From assembly GCA_047495785.1 (NCBI GenBank), contig JBLDXI010000001.1, forward strand, positions 3,038,001-3,102,000: a stretch of 64,000 nt of DNA, given 5' to 3'. The first letter of the stretch is position 1. Each line of letters starts with the position of its first letter. This DNA is from Lepidodermella squamata. Its lineage: Eukaryota > Gastrotricha. This document shows positions 25,056 through 36,684 of the stretch, one piece after another. The position numbers and the translations under genes were made by a program. The notes under the pieces were generated by a model. It worked only from the letters and a program-made list of their open reading frames with translations. It had not been told where the DNA came from and ran no database searches.

Positions 25056-25059
25056 CTAG

Positions 25060-25773
25060 TAGCAACGAGCTCATTTTAATTCATTATCTTTTCGGCTGGC
25101 CATTGGTTCTATTCGAGGTAAGATATTTGTTTCTTCAGTATTCGCTATCTTATTTTTCTACGATGATGATCTGCCTAATCCATTCTCTGATCGTTGGTGC
25201 CCAAAAAGCGAGTCGTCGCTAGGATCTCGGGTGATAGCAGCCACTCGCCGCCACGGTCTCGTTTTCAGGCCGGCTCGGTAGCTTGGCGAGGTTCTCTCGT
25301 TGGGCCCGGGTAGTCGAGGCGGCTGTTATCCGGCTAAAGCCCGTTCTCCGCGCTTCGGCAAGCTTTACCAACATGCAAATTTTAGAGCTCTGATTCCCTC
25401 CCTTTCATACAATTTACTCATTGCTATCAACAGATTTTTATTGTTTTTTATTCTAATTTTTGCAGACATGGCCGAAGGACAAATCAGCTTGCCGATTTTC
25501 ACAAATTGTTTATCACTAATTTCTTTTGAAAATAAAATGTTGTTGAAATTTGAAATTGTCTTTTTTACTAAACATCGTGCGGCGGTTGGATTTGTGTTAT
25601 TTATTTCTTAAAAACTGAAAAATCAAGTTTGGAGACGAGAGCGGATCATTTTGACTGGACACATCCTCGCAGTCATCAATAAGCATCAAGAATTCATGAA
25701 AAAATCACAGGATAAATCATCGATAGAAATTTGCTGATTCAGCGTCAAGTCGATCTAAATTTGTTTAAAATTC
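25060..25773. other. Gene-free spacer, partly GC-rich
   Basis: A GC-richer patch at about 25190-25370 and AT-rich flanks. The plus-strand frame 25300-25611 has no recognisable features. Nothing is confidently assigned. Confidence 0.3.
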
Positions 25774-27560
25774 CTATTCGTCATCTTCCTCCGGGCGGTA
25801 GAGAGCCTTACGACTGGAACCTTCGCCATTATACCTGAAAGATAAACAAGTTAACTCGATAATTTTGGTGATTTGTTAAGCTTCTCATACCCTTCCATCC
25901 ACTCGCTGACTCCCCAGCAAGGTCGGCCGTTGAGAGTTCCCTTCAGAAAGACGTCCGTAATTTGAGCATCTCGGTCGTTGCCGATGTAAAACGCCGGAGC
26001 GGCGAATACCTCCTGGATGCGGACTTCGAACTTCTGCGGGAAAATCAGTGGGAATTTTCCGGCGCCGTAAGACGTGAAGCTGAAGCCGGGCTTCGTCGAG
26101 TAATGCTCGTCAATCTTGCTCAGGTCGATATCAGTTCGTGGGATCATGCTGATGTCGCCGTTCGAGTGGACCCGGTAGCCGAATGCAAGCCGGGACATCA
26201 TACCAGGTCGACATAGGACAGTAGTGTTCAGGCCAGAACCATCATCGCAGAACAAATAGAAAATCCCTGAAAGTCATAAAATTGCAATTAAATTCCACAA
26301 TATAGAAAAATTGTCAGGAAAAAATGAATAAGGGAAGAAACTAAACCCAATAAAAATGTGGAAATTTCGTAGAATTCACCAACCAAATTTTCAATTTGCT
26401 AAGCTTTATTTTTTAGCTTTCGAAAACACCCGAAATTTTTAATAATTTTTAAATTTAAATTTAAATTATAAATTGGGTAATCAATTTTAATCAATTTTTA
26501 ATTTGATACTGCTCGGTATTTTCTTATTTGATGCAGTGTGTCGACATCGATCCGATCGATCTGAACCTATCGGTTCAGTTTTTCTCCAATTTTTTTAATT
26601 AGGTATTCGTGAAGATTTGAAGCGAAAATGTTGAATTTTTGTGGATACATATTTAGTTGTAGAAGATTGCCTACCATAACGATGAAATTCGCACCAGTCG
26701 CGGAACTTTCCGAACGTGTGATCCCGAAGCACTTGAATTCTCGGGTTGTAGGTTCCATGTCCCTCGACGGTGACCGTCACCTTAGCCTCGCCGTACTGTT
26801 CCAAATGTGTCTGGTGCTGTTTCTCGAGCGTCTCAAACATCTCACGTGACCACGTTTCACGCGCCACCGAGTCGCTAACGCTATGCGGGTGAATGTCGCA
26901 GTCCGTATCAAACAGGCGTGAAGTACCTTCCCACTCAGCTTCGAAATCGACGTGGACAATTTTACTGGACACCTTGTCGCTAGGGACGCCTTTGAAGCCC
27001 GGTGGCAATAGACGCATCGGGCCGCTTCGCTTCAGTCGCCATTTGCGGCCAGGTTCGATTTGAGTTATTTCCAACCCATCCGAATGCCACTGCCCCTTTT
27101 CGTCCTCAGGCTTGATTCTAACACTAGTGTCCGGCATTTGTGGTCGGAGTAGGACCCCGACGCCAGGGATTACCAATTCGAAGGCGCTTTGGACCAGGCC
27201 GTTATGGCGTCTAGCTCCTGAGGCCAACATGCAATAGCCCTCCTGATTGGCACCAACAAAATAAACGGCATCTACAGATTGCGGGAATTCTTTCGGCAAC
27301 GGATGAGGGCCGTCCAATTCAGCCAAATCATCGGTTGATTTGGCACCCATTCCAGATTGTCCCTTCCTTTTCAGACCTAGTTTATTCGTTAATTGGCGGA
27401 ATGACACCAGGAAGAAGAATAGAACGTATTTGAACGGGTGAGTCCGGCCGGGTTGGCGGTACAGACCCCGGACTGCTTTAGGAGACGGCGCCATGACGTA
27501 GGACAAGAATGGCGCCAACGTCAGAACGCAATAAATCAAAGCTGCTAGCCAGAAATCCAT
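25774..27560 (-). CDS. Conserved uncharacterised protein with N-terminal membrane anchor
   Basis: Three exons, 27560-26675, 26266-25891 and 25834-25774, join in phase to 440 residues. The ATG at 27560 starts a signal-anchor (FWLAALIYCVLTLAPFLSYV). The body has conserved-looking blocks: VYFVGANQEGYCMLASGARR, a Gly/Pro-rich strand region, GHGTYNP, and DHTFGKFRDWCEFHRYG leading into FYLFCDDGSGL. The end is EWMEGYNGEGSSRKALYRPE in the alternative last exon. Reading through the donor at 25890 instead gives a 10-residue tail ending at 25851. The overall pattern (beta-rich, DHxFGxxRDW-type motif) resembles a widespread uncharacterised animal family sometimes labelled phosphoenolpyruvate synthase-like, but no enzymatic activity can be inferred here. 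Confidence 0.8.
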
Positions 27561-27619
27561 TTTAATAAATCTCTACCTTTGAAGTGATGAAAAATGGATT
27601 TAAATTGAACTTGAAAGCC

Positions 27620-27802
27620 TCATGGATGTCTTATTTCTCTTCCCCGCGACTGATCGTCTGTATCCTTTCGGGTTTTGAAGAAGGCGAAGGCAATGCAAGC
27701 TAAACCAAAACTCGTCCCCACAGCCGAGAAAATATTGATGTGGTTATAACATTTTAATTCTTCCAAAAATTCAACTATTGTGCGCCATTCATTCGATCTA
27801 AA
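27620..27802 (-). CDS. Possible terminal exon of an unassigned membrane protein
   Basis: A minus-strand exon-like segment starts after a TTGTTTTAG acceptor and encodes about 58 residues ending at 27620. It has one hydrophobic segment (INIFSAVGTSFGLACIAFAF) and a charged tail. There is no ATG in this frame, and an upstream exon in phase was not found. It lies between the TMEM237-like gene and the 25774-27560 gene, all on the same strand. It may be a real small gene with a distant first exon, or a chance frame. Confidence 0.3.
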   Translation of the reverse strand, partial: FRSNEWRTIVEFLEELKCYNHINIFSAVGTSFGLACIAFAFFKTRKDTDDQSRGREIRHP

Positions 27803-27883
27803 ACAATTGTTTAGGTGAATGTCCAACTAACCATTTTTATATATTGAAATATGTTGAAATTGGCTATTTAGGCTTTAGACAAG

Positions 27884-28057
27884 TACCGTATTTGTTCCTA
27901 TAGCAGCGCGGGCTACTAAAATTTCAACCTCGAAATTTCGAAAATTGTGAAAAATAACGTTTGGTGAATCGTTCATTTTTGATGTTTCCGAACCGACTTG
28001 ACCCCTCAACCATGGGCGATTATTAGTGGATGGGCTACTATTGGAACAAATACGGTA
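27884..28057. repeat. Short inverted-repeat element
   Basis: TACCGTATTTGTTCC at 27884-27898 is mirrored by GGAACAAATACGGTA at 28043-28057, and similarity extends inward for about 8 bases with mismatches. The unit is about 174 bases with no coding capacity, consistent with a MITE. No clear target duplication was seen. Confidence 0.6.
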
Positions 28058-28540
28058 TTCGCCCTTTGGGTCGCTGCATAGCAGGCAGCGTATTGAAACA
28101 TGTTTTTTCCGAGGCAAGCTGGTTTTGCAGGCGATCTATTATATTTTGCAAGCTTCTCCTCACCTTTTCTCGAGATGTAAAGCAAAAAAGCCATATTTTA
28201 GCAGCAAGCTTTCCATATTTTACTGTTCTCAAATATCATCGATAACAAATCGTGCAATAAATAATAATAGAAATAACACAATCACAAATTGAGCGGAATT
28301 TCAAAAATCGAGTATAAAAAACGATGAGATCAGCCGATATAACAACACAAAATATTGTGCGTTCGCCTTCAAGGCAAATTATGACAACAATTTTCAGTTC
28401 ATAATCATATATCACACTCAAAATAAAAAATTGTTTCTGATTTTTTGGAAAAATCACATGGCGGGCCAAGTTCGGAAATATTAAAAAAATTGCGCCGTCT
28501 TATTGACTTCGCTTAAAAATCTAATTTTCTGTGAGAAAAT

Positions 28541-31500
28541 TCAAGGTTCAGTTGGGAAGGCTGCGATTGGTTGCGGATCTTCATTTCCCGCCGAATTCGC
28601 GCCGGTCGGCAGCGGATTCGAAGCTACAGCCTGGCTAACAACCGGCCTCTGCTGGTCCGGGCTCGGTTTATGGCCATGCGGCGAGTCCATCATCAACGAC
28701 CGCAAGTACGCAATCAAATGATCGTCATCACTAGTTATCGCCAAAACCAGCCAGGCTAGCAAACAACACGCAGCCCTGGCGAAATTCAACCTCAACCACA
28801 AATTAACCGACTTGTCCAAATCTGCTAGATACTCCTTCTGCTTATCAGCCATCAGCTTTTCAAGATAATCAGCTTTTAATCCGCCTAAAAGCGTGGTTGT
28901 ATCAGGCGTGGGGGTGGTTGTAGTCACCCTCTGAAGAATCAGGCCTAAAGTCGTCGAATTAGTCACCCTACTCAAGGTCGCAGCAGTCGGAACGGCCAAT
29001 GTTGTAGTAGTAGTGCTAGCATCAGGGCTATCTTTCGCAGCCTTACTCAACAGACCATCGTCTGAAATTGAAATCAACGCATCGTGCTGTAGCGAAACTA
29101 GGGTGACTAGTAACGCGGCAACGTACAACAGCATAAGCGGTACAGAGCCGTTTCGAAATCTAAACATATCCGACAGGCGTTTTCTCGTCACAAAACTAAC
29201 ATCGTAACGATCGACAATTGTCAATAGGCAGTACGTGATTAACGCGTAAAATATACACCCGATAGGTAGCGACATTTTACGGTAAAAACTCGCAAAAATT
29301 CCGAATTCTTCCGTTTGCAAATAATCGGTATTTTTACCCGTTGACGGTATCAAATGTGAAAATAACAGCTGACCAGTTATAGCATACCAGCTGGTCAACC
29401 CGGCTAGGAAACCGCATAGAAATAGCCCCGTGGTTTGTTGAACTTTTTGAACAACAATTCCAACCTCTAGCAACTCGTTTTCAGCGGGGCGTTGCTGCTC
29501 AACCACCTGTTGCTCAGCGTTGCCATCCGACCCTAAACCGCCGCGTTTCGGATGCACCATCGCCGGCCAGCCTTTCGTTTTTTTGAATCCGTTCGATTTC
29601 TGGACGAAATAAAACGGCGGTTCAATTTGCGGCTGGTTTTGGCCCGGTTTGTCAGACGGTTGGCTCTGCGCGATTGGAGCTACAACCCGGGTCGGTTTGA
29701 TCGGCAGCCGGATGGGTGGCAACTGGCCGCCGGGTGGAATGTCGCTGATGTCTTCAGTCAAATTTTCGAGCGCATCCATAATCGGCGATCGCATAGGCAT
29801 AGGGGCCGTAGTTGGGATTTGAACGCGTAGATTCGTTGTAGTCTGGTCTCTGTATAATACAATTAAATATGACGTCAAAATACCGCAATAGCCAAATTAG
29901 GAATGATAGTAAAAATCACGGTTGGTTTTGAGTTACTCATCCGAGTCGGAATTTTTAATTCAGATGATAACGGTGCCGGAAAAGTAAATGCATAAAATTG
30001 TACAATGCATTGGTTTAACAAGCCGCGTCAAGTCACACCTCACGGATTTTTATTCGAAACATTTACAACGCAGTAAAATATGTAAAGTAACGTTCTCTTT
30101 ATGAGCCAATTGTGACCTTAATAACCCCAAGTCCCATACTTTTGATAATTACCTTGAACAGTCTATCGTAACAAGGAGCAATTTCTTAACTACACCCACT
30201 ACTTTTAGCATCACGGTCACTAATTCCATTTTATTAGAAAGTTATGTATTACTCAGGAATTCGAAGCAAAATTATGCGATAATTATGAGAAACTTCAAAC
30301 TCTTCAAACTTTCATTTCAAGTCCTTTCCAAAAAAATCTAAAAATTCCTTTAATGTCCCATATTTTGATGAAGGCAAATTATCAGTGTGGTAACAAGGCA
30401 TTTTATGATAGAAAATAACGCGAAATTTGATTTATTCCGGTTAATTTTAAATTTTGAAATTTGACTCAATAAAACGTTAAAATTCGGTTCTGCCCAAGGA
30501 ATTTCCAGAGGAATGTAATTGCCCTAATTAGTTTCCAAAATAGGAATATAATTGTTCGTATCGGCTGTTTTTAGGGATTTTCAAACTATTTCATGCTACT
30601 TTTCCTAGCCTAGAAAATGCTCAACAAATTAGTTTTATTAACTTGTTTAATAATTGCTACATGGATCAATCACTCGAGCCCGGCTATTATTAAACGCGAC
30701 ATCACCACCACGGATACTGAAGATCACGAAGAAACGACACCAAGCGATGACCGGTCTTCAAATGTCTCAAGCGAAAATTTCATCTCCCTTAACGAGGCCA
30801 CCGAGGAGGAAGAAGAAACCTCAGATGATACGGATGAAGATGATCAGGAGGAAGAATCAAGCGAAGAGCTGGAAACTACAACGCCTGCGTGTAACTACCA
30901 AGACTGCCTATCAACAGAGGACAATTCCTATCTCGGAGAAATCGATTTATTCAAGCGGTTAGGGCTGATTTTCGACGAAAAGGCTGAAGTGGATGGGAAA
31001 TTTTGCGAGGTTATGCGGCGTGTTATTCGATGTATGCATTGCAAACTAGGCACCGGCGTTAGACCGGACGCTTTTCTAAATGGCATCAAGCAGAGTTGTG
31101 ACCTTATCGTAGCAGCAGCGGCGAGTAGCAACGAAGAACGCCGAACTAGTAATCGCGAGGGCCGGAATTTGAACGGTGGTGCTGATGAATCACTCGATGA
31201 TCAATATTCAGGTTCTGGCGATGATGAGTCATCAAATCGCCTTGATTCAACGCATAAAAAACAGCAAATTATGAATACTTTAATTCGATGCGTGTGCCTG
31301 AGTAACCGGAAATGAGTGGGTTATAGTGGAAATATATGAAAAATGCATAATTATTAATGTTCAAGTCTCATCGAATACGTATTGCTTTCCTTTGTTTACT
31401 GGCGTGTTCTATTAGATGCTTAGGTTTAAACTCACGGAGAAAAATAATAAAATGTAATGACGTTCTGCTTTTTGTTACAACTCTTATTCTAAAGATAGGT

Positions 31501-32369
31501 GGCTCCTCGTTTTTAATGTAATCATTATTTATTTATTTTATGGCAATATTTATTTATTTTTCTTACGTATGAAGCCGATGCACTATTGGTCAAGATTCCT
31601 TGAAATCATGCTCGAGAGAGGCAAATAAGGATATTTACTCAATACAAGTACAAAATTGGCCCTTCTTTTACCTGGATATTCACTTTTCAGAATAATTTCG
31701 ATGCAATTTTTTGCGAATTTTTCAATTTTTTACCACGTTTACTTTTAGATAACGCGAATTTGCAATAATTCGCTTGAAAACCCATTTTCAAAATTTTTTG
31801 GAATTTTATAGCAAGTTTAAAAATAACTAAAAAATCCAAATGAATTATATAATTTTTACGAAATAAATAAGTTTTTAATATTTTATAAGTTTGGTGCCAA
31901 GTTTTGAGATCCGGTTCGGCTGAAAGATATTCTCAAGTTTTTGCACTTTCGAAAAAAGCGCCAATTATCTTGAATATTTACATTGAATCAATTAGACGTT
32001 ACACCCATGGGAAGCCAACAATTGTGGGTCCATATTTTTCCAGGCCAAATCCAGGCCTTCTTGTACTCGTGTTTACTCTCAAATTCAATTAGCAACATTT
32101 CTCAAGCTTTTTCCGTTTTCACACAAAAATTATTCTCACCACCGCAAGGTGTGACAAAAATATGCGCCGTTGTTTCATTCATACATTTATTTTAAATCGA
32201 TTTTTTCGGGCGAAAAAAAAACTTACGCAGAAATGGCGCCGGGCTCCGAGGCCACGTTCGTGTTGCTGCTACTGGCGCCAGTCGTGCGCCGCGCCCGCCG
32301 CCGGCCGCTGACCGCCCCGTCACCGCTCGGCGTTGCTACGCCAAGTTCACTGACACTATCGACAGGCAT
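28541..32369 (-). CDS. TMEM237-like ciliary transition-zone membrane protein
   Basis: The main exon is 29849-28541. A first exon at 32369-32227 is inferred: ATG, 47 codons, a strong GTAAGT donor, and two leftover bases that exactly fill the phase of the 29849 acceptor, giving 483 residues. The N-terminus is disordered and Pro/Arg-rich. Four hydrophobic spans follow (TTGLFLCGFLAGLTSWYAIT; PIGCIFYALITYCLLTIVDR; LMLLYVAALLVTLVSLQHDA; WLRLNFARAACCLLAWLVL), with a Thr-rich loop between spans 3 and 4. TMEM237 has four spans and this LxGFLAG...DRxD arrangement, and acts with MKS/NPHP proteins at the ciliary gate. The C-terminal exon is the secure part; the first exon rests on phase and splice consensus only. 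An alternative start is the ATG near 29800. Confidence 0.75.
30617..31315 (+). CDS. Secreted acidic cysteine-containing protein of unknown function, nested gene
   Basis: Single exon, 232 codons. It has a clear signal peptide (LVLLTCLIIATWI... cleaved near SSPA) followed by a long Glu/Asp/Thr/Ser-rich acidic region (residues about 30-95). A compact part follows with cysteines in CNYQDC, FCEVMRRVIRCMHC, a lone Cys and CVC near the C-terminus, separated by Ser/Asn/Gly-rich linkers. No family is recognised. The even number of clustered cysteines after an acidic propeptide-like region could suit a processed secreted factor, but no cleavage site stands out. A CTTTTCCTAG acceptor-like site ends 8 bases before the ATG. 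The gene lies inside the inferred first intron of the TMEM237-like gene, on the opposite strand. Confidence 0.7.
   Translation: MLNKLVLLTCLIIATWINHSSPAIIKRDITTTDTEDHEETTPSDDRSSNVSSENFISLNEATEEEEETSDDTDEDDQEEESSEELETTTPACNYQDCLSTEDNSYLGEIDLFKRLGLIFDEKAEVDGKFCEVMRRVIRCMHCKLGTGVRPDAFLNGIKQSCDLIVAAAASSNEERRTSNREGRNLNGGADESLDDQYSGSGDDESSNRLDSTHKKQQIMNTLIRCVCLSNRK
31316..32226. other. Intron sequence of the TMEM237-like gene downstream of the nested gene
   Basis: AT-rich with long T/A runs. Short frames on both strands near 31980-32090 give protein-like strings, but with no supporting start, splice sites or family. Nothing is assigned. Confidence 0.3.
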
Positions 32370-34515
32370 CGCGGTAATTTTTTTCGTTCGTACGTTGCCA
32401 AAAAAATAATTAATTAATCACCACTAGATAACAGAGTAGAATAGCGCATTGTTATAGTATACATACATACAGTTAGACACCCTGGTTTTTGTTATTCTCA
32501 TTATTTTTACGCACGCGCGCTTATTATGAGTATACAATAATACATGCATTTTTGCAATATACCTATAAGTCGCGTTGAAAATAAACAAAGCGAATTAATA
32601 ATAATAATAACAATAAGTTGACGAGGTGCGCGCGTGTCAATCGATTACCACCACCAACCAGCTAGCCAACTGGCTCGATTTAACGAAGTTGGGTTCTTGT
32701 TGACCCAGCGCACGTTCGCTCGTTGCTTCGAGACAGCAGCCGCATCGAACTCGCTGTTTTCATATTCATCCACGCGCCATTTATTACATCAACCGACTGC
32801 AAGCAACAAGTCGCCCGTCACCCGATGAAAATTCGCGCATGTGATACAAGACAGTAGCCGCTTTTTTCCGTGCGCCCGCCCGCCCGCCTCGCCTTTTGTC
32901 TTGTAAAGTTACGCTAATAATAACAACAGGGCCCTCGCGACACCCGCTTCATGTATTACTAATCAGTGCCTGCTTTCGATTAAATTATATTACCGCTACT
33001 TCGATACACACTTAAGGGCCGGGCTGTTTTTCGCCGAAACAAAGCAACAGCAGCAGCAGCCACTTGACAATAGGGAATAGGTGTATAACAAATTCATCGC
33101 TAATTGCAGGCTTCGTAACACACGCAAAAAATGCTTTGGAGAATTTTGCGATATTATTATTATTATTATATTATTGCTACATCGCAAAACTCAGCACGCG
33201 ATTTGTTCAGTAGGATCGCGACCCCGCGAGATTAGCGGACATCAGCAATTCGGCGGCACAACCGAAGCTTTAAACACGCACGCCCAAGTGCGAGCGAGTT
33301 TTCGCCATCGCCTATTTTTTTTACGCTTCGACCATCATCAAATCACATAACGCCTGCGTATAATAGATTTAGCCGGCGAAAATTCCACCTTAATATTTTT
33401 GAAGCACGCGCAAATTAATTTATGCGCATTTTTTGCGACCATTCATCGTTCTGCATAAAATGGGACGCAATCAATTATCCTTATAGCTATTCCCCAATTT
33501 AATTAGGCTAAGCATTGTTTTTTCGGCAAACCGCGAAAGTAGGTTGTTCTGACCGCAAGCAGAATCGCGGAAATTCTAGAAAAAAACACGCTTGTCCCAA
33601 CTTTTTTCCTTCAACCTTTCTTTGTCACTTTATCCAAGCCTAAACCTTGTTAAACCTTAATCTTTCAAAATTTCAAGCCCCAATAAAAAAACTAGTTCTC
33701 AGGCTTGGAAATTGAAACAGACTTCAGTTCCAAACTTAGCATAACCCTTCATTTTCTTCAATTTTGAATTATTTTCTGAACCTCCAGGATGTTTAGCCAG
33801 CATCTAGGTTGGAAAATCCCAATAGGAATGTCAGTTCCAAGTTTAGGGGCCGTAGCAAGCGATATGTTCTGAAACTGCCTGATGCTACTAGAACTGTACC
33901 CTTGCTTTTCCAATCTAAAACAAGGCATTATGAAAAGTAGATTTTTTTGCTAAATCTCTTCTAGAAAACTATTCTAGTCAACTCTAAATTGGTATCATTC
34001 AATTCCCGATCCTCGATACTCAAAGTGGCACTGAAATCACTCGAAACCGAAAAAATTGAGCTTAATGACTTTCCACTTGTCGCCGTTATTAGTCTCATTA
34101 TAAGCTATCGAACACATTTAAAACCTTGAAAAATTCAACCAAGTTTAGAACTGTCAACTTTTTTGATTGAACTAACAAATTCGAACGATTTATCGACCCG
34201 GTGAGAATTAACTGGGATCCTTGTGTTTCAAACATCTCTACTAAAAGAAAACCATTAGGTATTCGAAAATTTAGGGCCAGATTTACCGGAATCCTCTCAA
34301 AACTCATTTTGATAACATGCTCATTCAAAGTGGTAGCAAAAGCAAGGTTGAAAACTTACTTTGAGCCTCATATTCTAACGCAATTTTTCCTTCAATTCCT
34401 ATATTACATGTCCGAAGTCCATGTTCCAGCCAAACAATTTAAGCCTTTTCCGCCTCTCAACACAAGTATATTTCTATCATTTCTCTTTAGAATATGAGTT
34501 AGAAAATATGCTTTT
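32370..34515. other. Divergent intergenic region with simple repeats
   Basis: No supported exon. It contains short microsatellites (CAG/CAA near 33045-33065, TTA/ATT near 33150-33175, ATA near 32598-32615). It separates the leftward TMEM237-like first exon from the rightward gene at 34516 and should hold both promoters. Confidence 0.4.
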
Positions 34516-35541
34516 ATGGATGATTTCATCAAGGCACTCAGCGCAGACGTAAACCAACTGTCGCCGGCCGTTGAACCGGCCCAACTGCCAACAGCCCAGA
34601 AGCGCTTACTGCCCCTGCCAACCGCCGGCGCCTTCGTCGTCGGCTCAATCATCGTCCTGCTGTTCATCGATTACGTCCGCCACATGACTATGAACCTGCC
34701 CAAACGAGCGCTGTTCATCGTTGAACCGGTGGAGGCGGCGAAAAAACGCGTTTGCCGCCACAAAACGCACAAATGCGACGACATCTCCGACATGAACGCC
34801 GAAACATCAGGCGGCGGCGGGACGAAGGGCGGCAAGGGCGGCGGTATCATCGCCCGGGGCGTCAAAATGCGAAAAGGCGGCGGCATTTTCGGCCGTCGCT
34901 CGGACAAATTCAACGAGGAGAATCAGAGCGAGTTCGAAATTCGGCGGCGGCAGACCGTGGCCGGTCGAGGCCGGGGCGGCTCGCCGAAATCGCCGCGAAC
35001 CCTCGTGAAACAACGCAGCAGCATCTCGCCATCGGGTAGCACGCGGATATCCGGGTCAACTCCGCCGGGTGGAGCTAGCCCTAACATCGTGAATCGCCCG
35101 TCAATTCTCGACATCGGCCAGATGAAAAATGTGGAGAATACGCGCCGGATGAGCCAACCACCAATGTATCTTTCAATCGCTCACATCGACAATAGGACAA
35201 CTTTACATAGTATAGTACCACCCCCAGCCCCGCCACGGCCCCGGCAGCGGCTAACAGTCGCCGCTATCCATCACCATAGCTTCAACGAAGAAACAGCCCG
35301 TGAATTACTGAGCGTGGAAATGTCGCCGAGTGATGGCACGTTGTCGCGGCAACAAAGCCAGCAGCAGCAACAGGTGGTGGCTCGGGGCGGGTCTTCGCTG
35401 CACCTGCCCCGCATGGCTAGCAGTGAGCACTACACTTCCTCGTCTTGTTCGTCGACTTCCTCGCCGCAAAGCGACTCGACGTTAACAGCTAGTGGTCCGG
35501 CGGTTAAATTCAAAGCAAGCGATTCGTTCATCGACCTGTAA
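34516..35541 (+). CDS. Single-pass membrane protein with long disordered basic tail, unknown family
   Basis: Single exon, 341 codons. One hydrophobic segment near residues 36-56 (AGAFVVGSIIVLLFIDYV) follows a short polar N-terminus. The rest is low-complexity: Gly/Lys-rich (GGGTKGGKGGG), Arg-rich, then Ser/Pro/Gln-rich with a polyglutamine-like run near 35360 and a Ser/Thr-rich end. The positive residues after the span suggest N-outside, C-cytosolic topology. No enzymatic or binding domain is recognisable. A TTTCTCTTTAG acceptor-like site precedes the ATG by 25 bases, with a tiny ATG...TAG frame in between. Confidence 0.65.
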   Translation: MDDFIKALSADVNQLSPAVEPAQLPTAQKRLLPLPTAGAFVVGSIIVLLFIDYVRHMTMNLPKRALFIVEPVEAAKKRVCRHKTHKCDDISDMNAETSGGGGTKGGKGGGIIARGVKMRKGGGIFGRRSDKFNEENQSEFEIRRRQTVAGRGRGGSPKSPRTLVKQRSSISPSGSTRISGSTPPGGASPNIVNRPSILDIGQMKNVENTRRMSQPPMYLSIAHIDNRTTLHSIVPPPAPPRPRQRLTVAAIHHHSFNEETARELLSVEMSPSDGTLSRQQSQQQQQVVARGGSSLHLPRMASSEHYTSSSCSSTSSPQSDSTLTASGPAVKFKASDSFIDL

Positions 35542-36684
35542 AACAAATATCAAAATGTTTATAGCTTTGGAATTGAAATTGGACCAAATTTATTTATTTC
35601 AATTCACGTGATATCGAAAATTTTAAGGCAGCTGAAATTTCGAAAACATTTCCGATTACAAAGTCAAAGCTATAAAATCGATCTATCACCAATTAAGCGC
35701 CTTAAATTTGTGCAAAGGTGGCTGAAAGTGCTTTAAACAAATTGCTTTATATTTATCACAAGGCAAAACCAACCTTTTATTTTTCTGCTGACAATTTATG
35801 TGAATATTATGATAGACGCTCTTTTGCTGGTGTTATTGTTTGCTTTTTTCGTCCGACTGAATTTTCTTCTCCGGAATATTTATATATAGAGCCGTAATAA
35901 CAATATATTTTCTCGACAAATCAAAAGCGTTTCCTAGAAGGCGGAAAGAAATCAGAAAAAATGTTTCAAATAAAACGATTGAATTTTCAAGATCGTCTTC
36001 TGTACTTTTTATAATAACAATATAGTCACCGAACCCAGCACAAAGATGGATATATAATAATAATAATGATGGTATGCAGAAGTTATTTTCTCGCGAAAAA
36101 TGGTTATAGAACACATTCAAAGATCAATCCGATTTGCGCGAAAAAACATTCACAATATAATAGTATAAAGTGCGGTCTGAAACTAGTGCAGGGGCGAAGT
36201 TCACTAATGAGGAGCTTGGAAAAATTGGAGTTTTATGAATTGCCACATCGATCTTTTTCAACTCAACTCTTGAAACTCTTCAATTTTTCCAAGCTCCTCA
36301 TTAATGAACGTCGCCCCCTGCACTAGTTTAAGACCCCGCTGTATACTTTTTCACAAAAGTCCTTTAAAGCAGGAACGGAACAAATTTTATCGGCATTTTT
36401 TACGCACCAGATAATTAATATAATAGTTATACGCGACTCAGAACGGCTTGAAAGACAGGCCGCAAGTTAACAGCCAGAGATAAGGAGCTTTTTATCAGCT
36501 CGCAAAGATGCCTCACTATTGCGGTATTATATATATGCACAGGTCACACCATTCTGCAACCACTTCTGTGGACTTCAACCCCTTATACTGACTGCTATAT
36601 CAGCTCTAAAATTGTTGGATTGTTGTACATATTGAGACAAAAAAGTGCACTTTTCACAGAAAGATTTTTTGACACGTCACGCGT
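35542..36684. other. Spacer with convergent 3' ends of the 34516 gene and SPCS3
   Basis: AT-rich with no supported gene. Apart from the palindromic element at 36172-36339, only chance short frames are seen. Confidence 0.35.
36172..36339. mobile_element. Near-palindromic short inverted-repeat element (foldback MITE)
   Basis: The arms meet almost at the centre. AAACTAGTGCAGGGG at 36180-36194 is mirrored at 36315-36329, and the match continues inward through a segment containing CTAATGAGGAGCTTGGAAAA and its complement, with few mismatches. RNA from either strand would form a long hairpin. It lies between the gene at 34516 and SPCS3. Confidence 0.75.

Noticed and set aside
25190-25370. GC-rich patch considered as rRNA or a CpG promoter
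   Set aside because: No rRNA-like conserved segments and no adjacent first exon were recognised.
31904-32195. Protein-like strings on both strands near 31990-32090
   Set aside because: Neither strand has a start, donor/acceptor pair in phase or recognised homologue; left as intron sequence.
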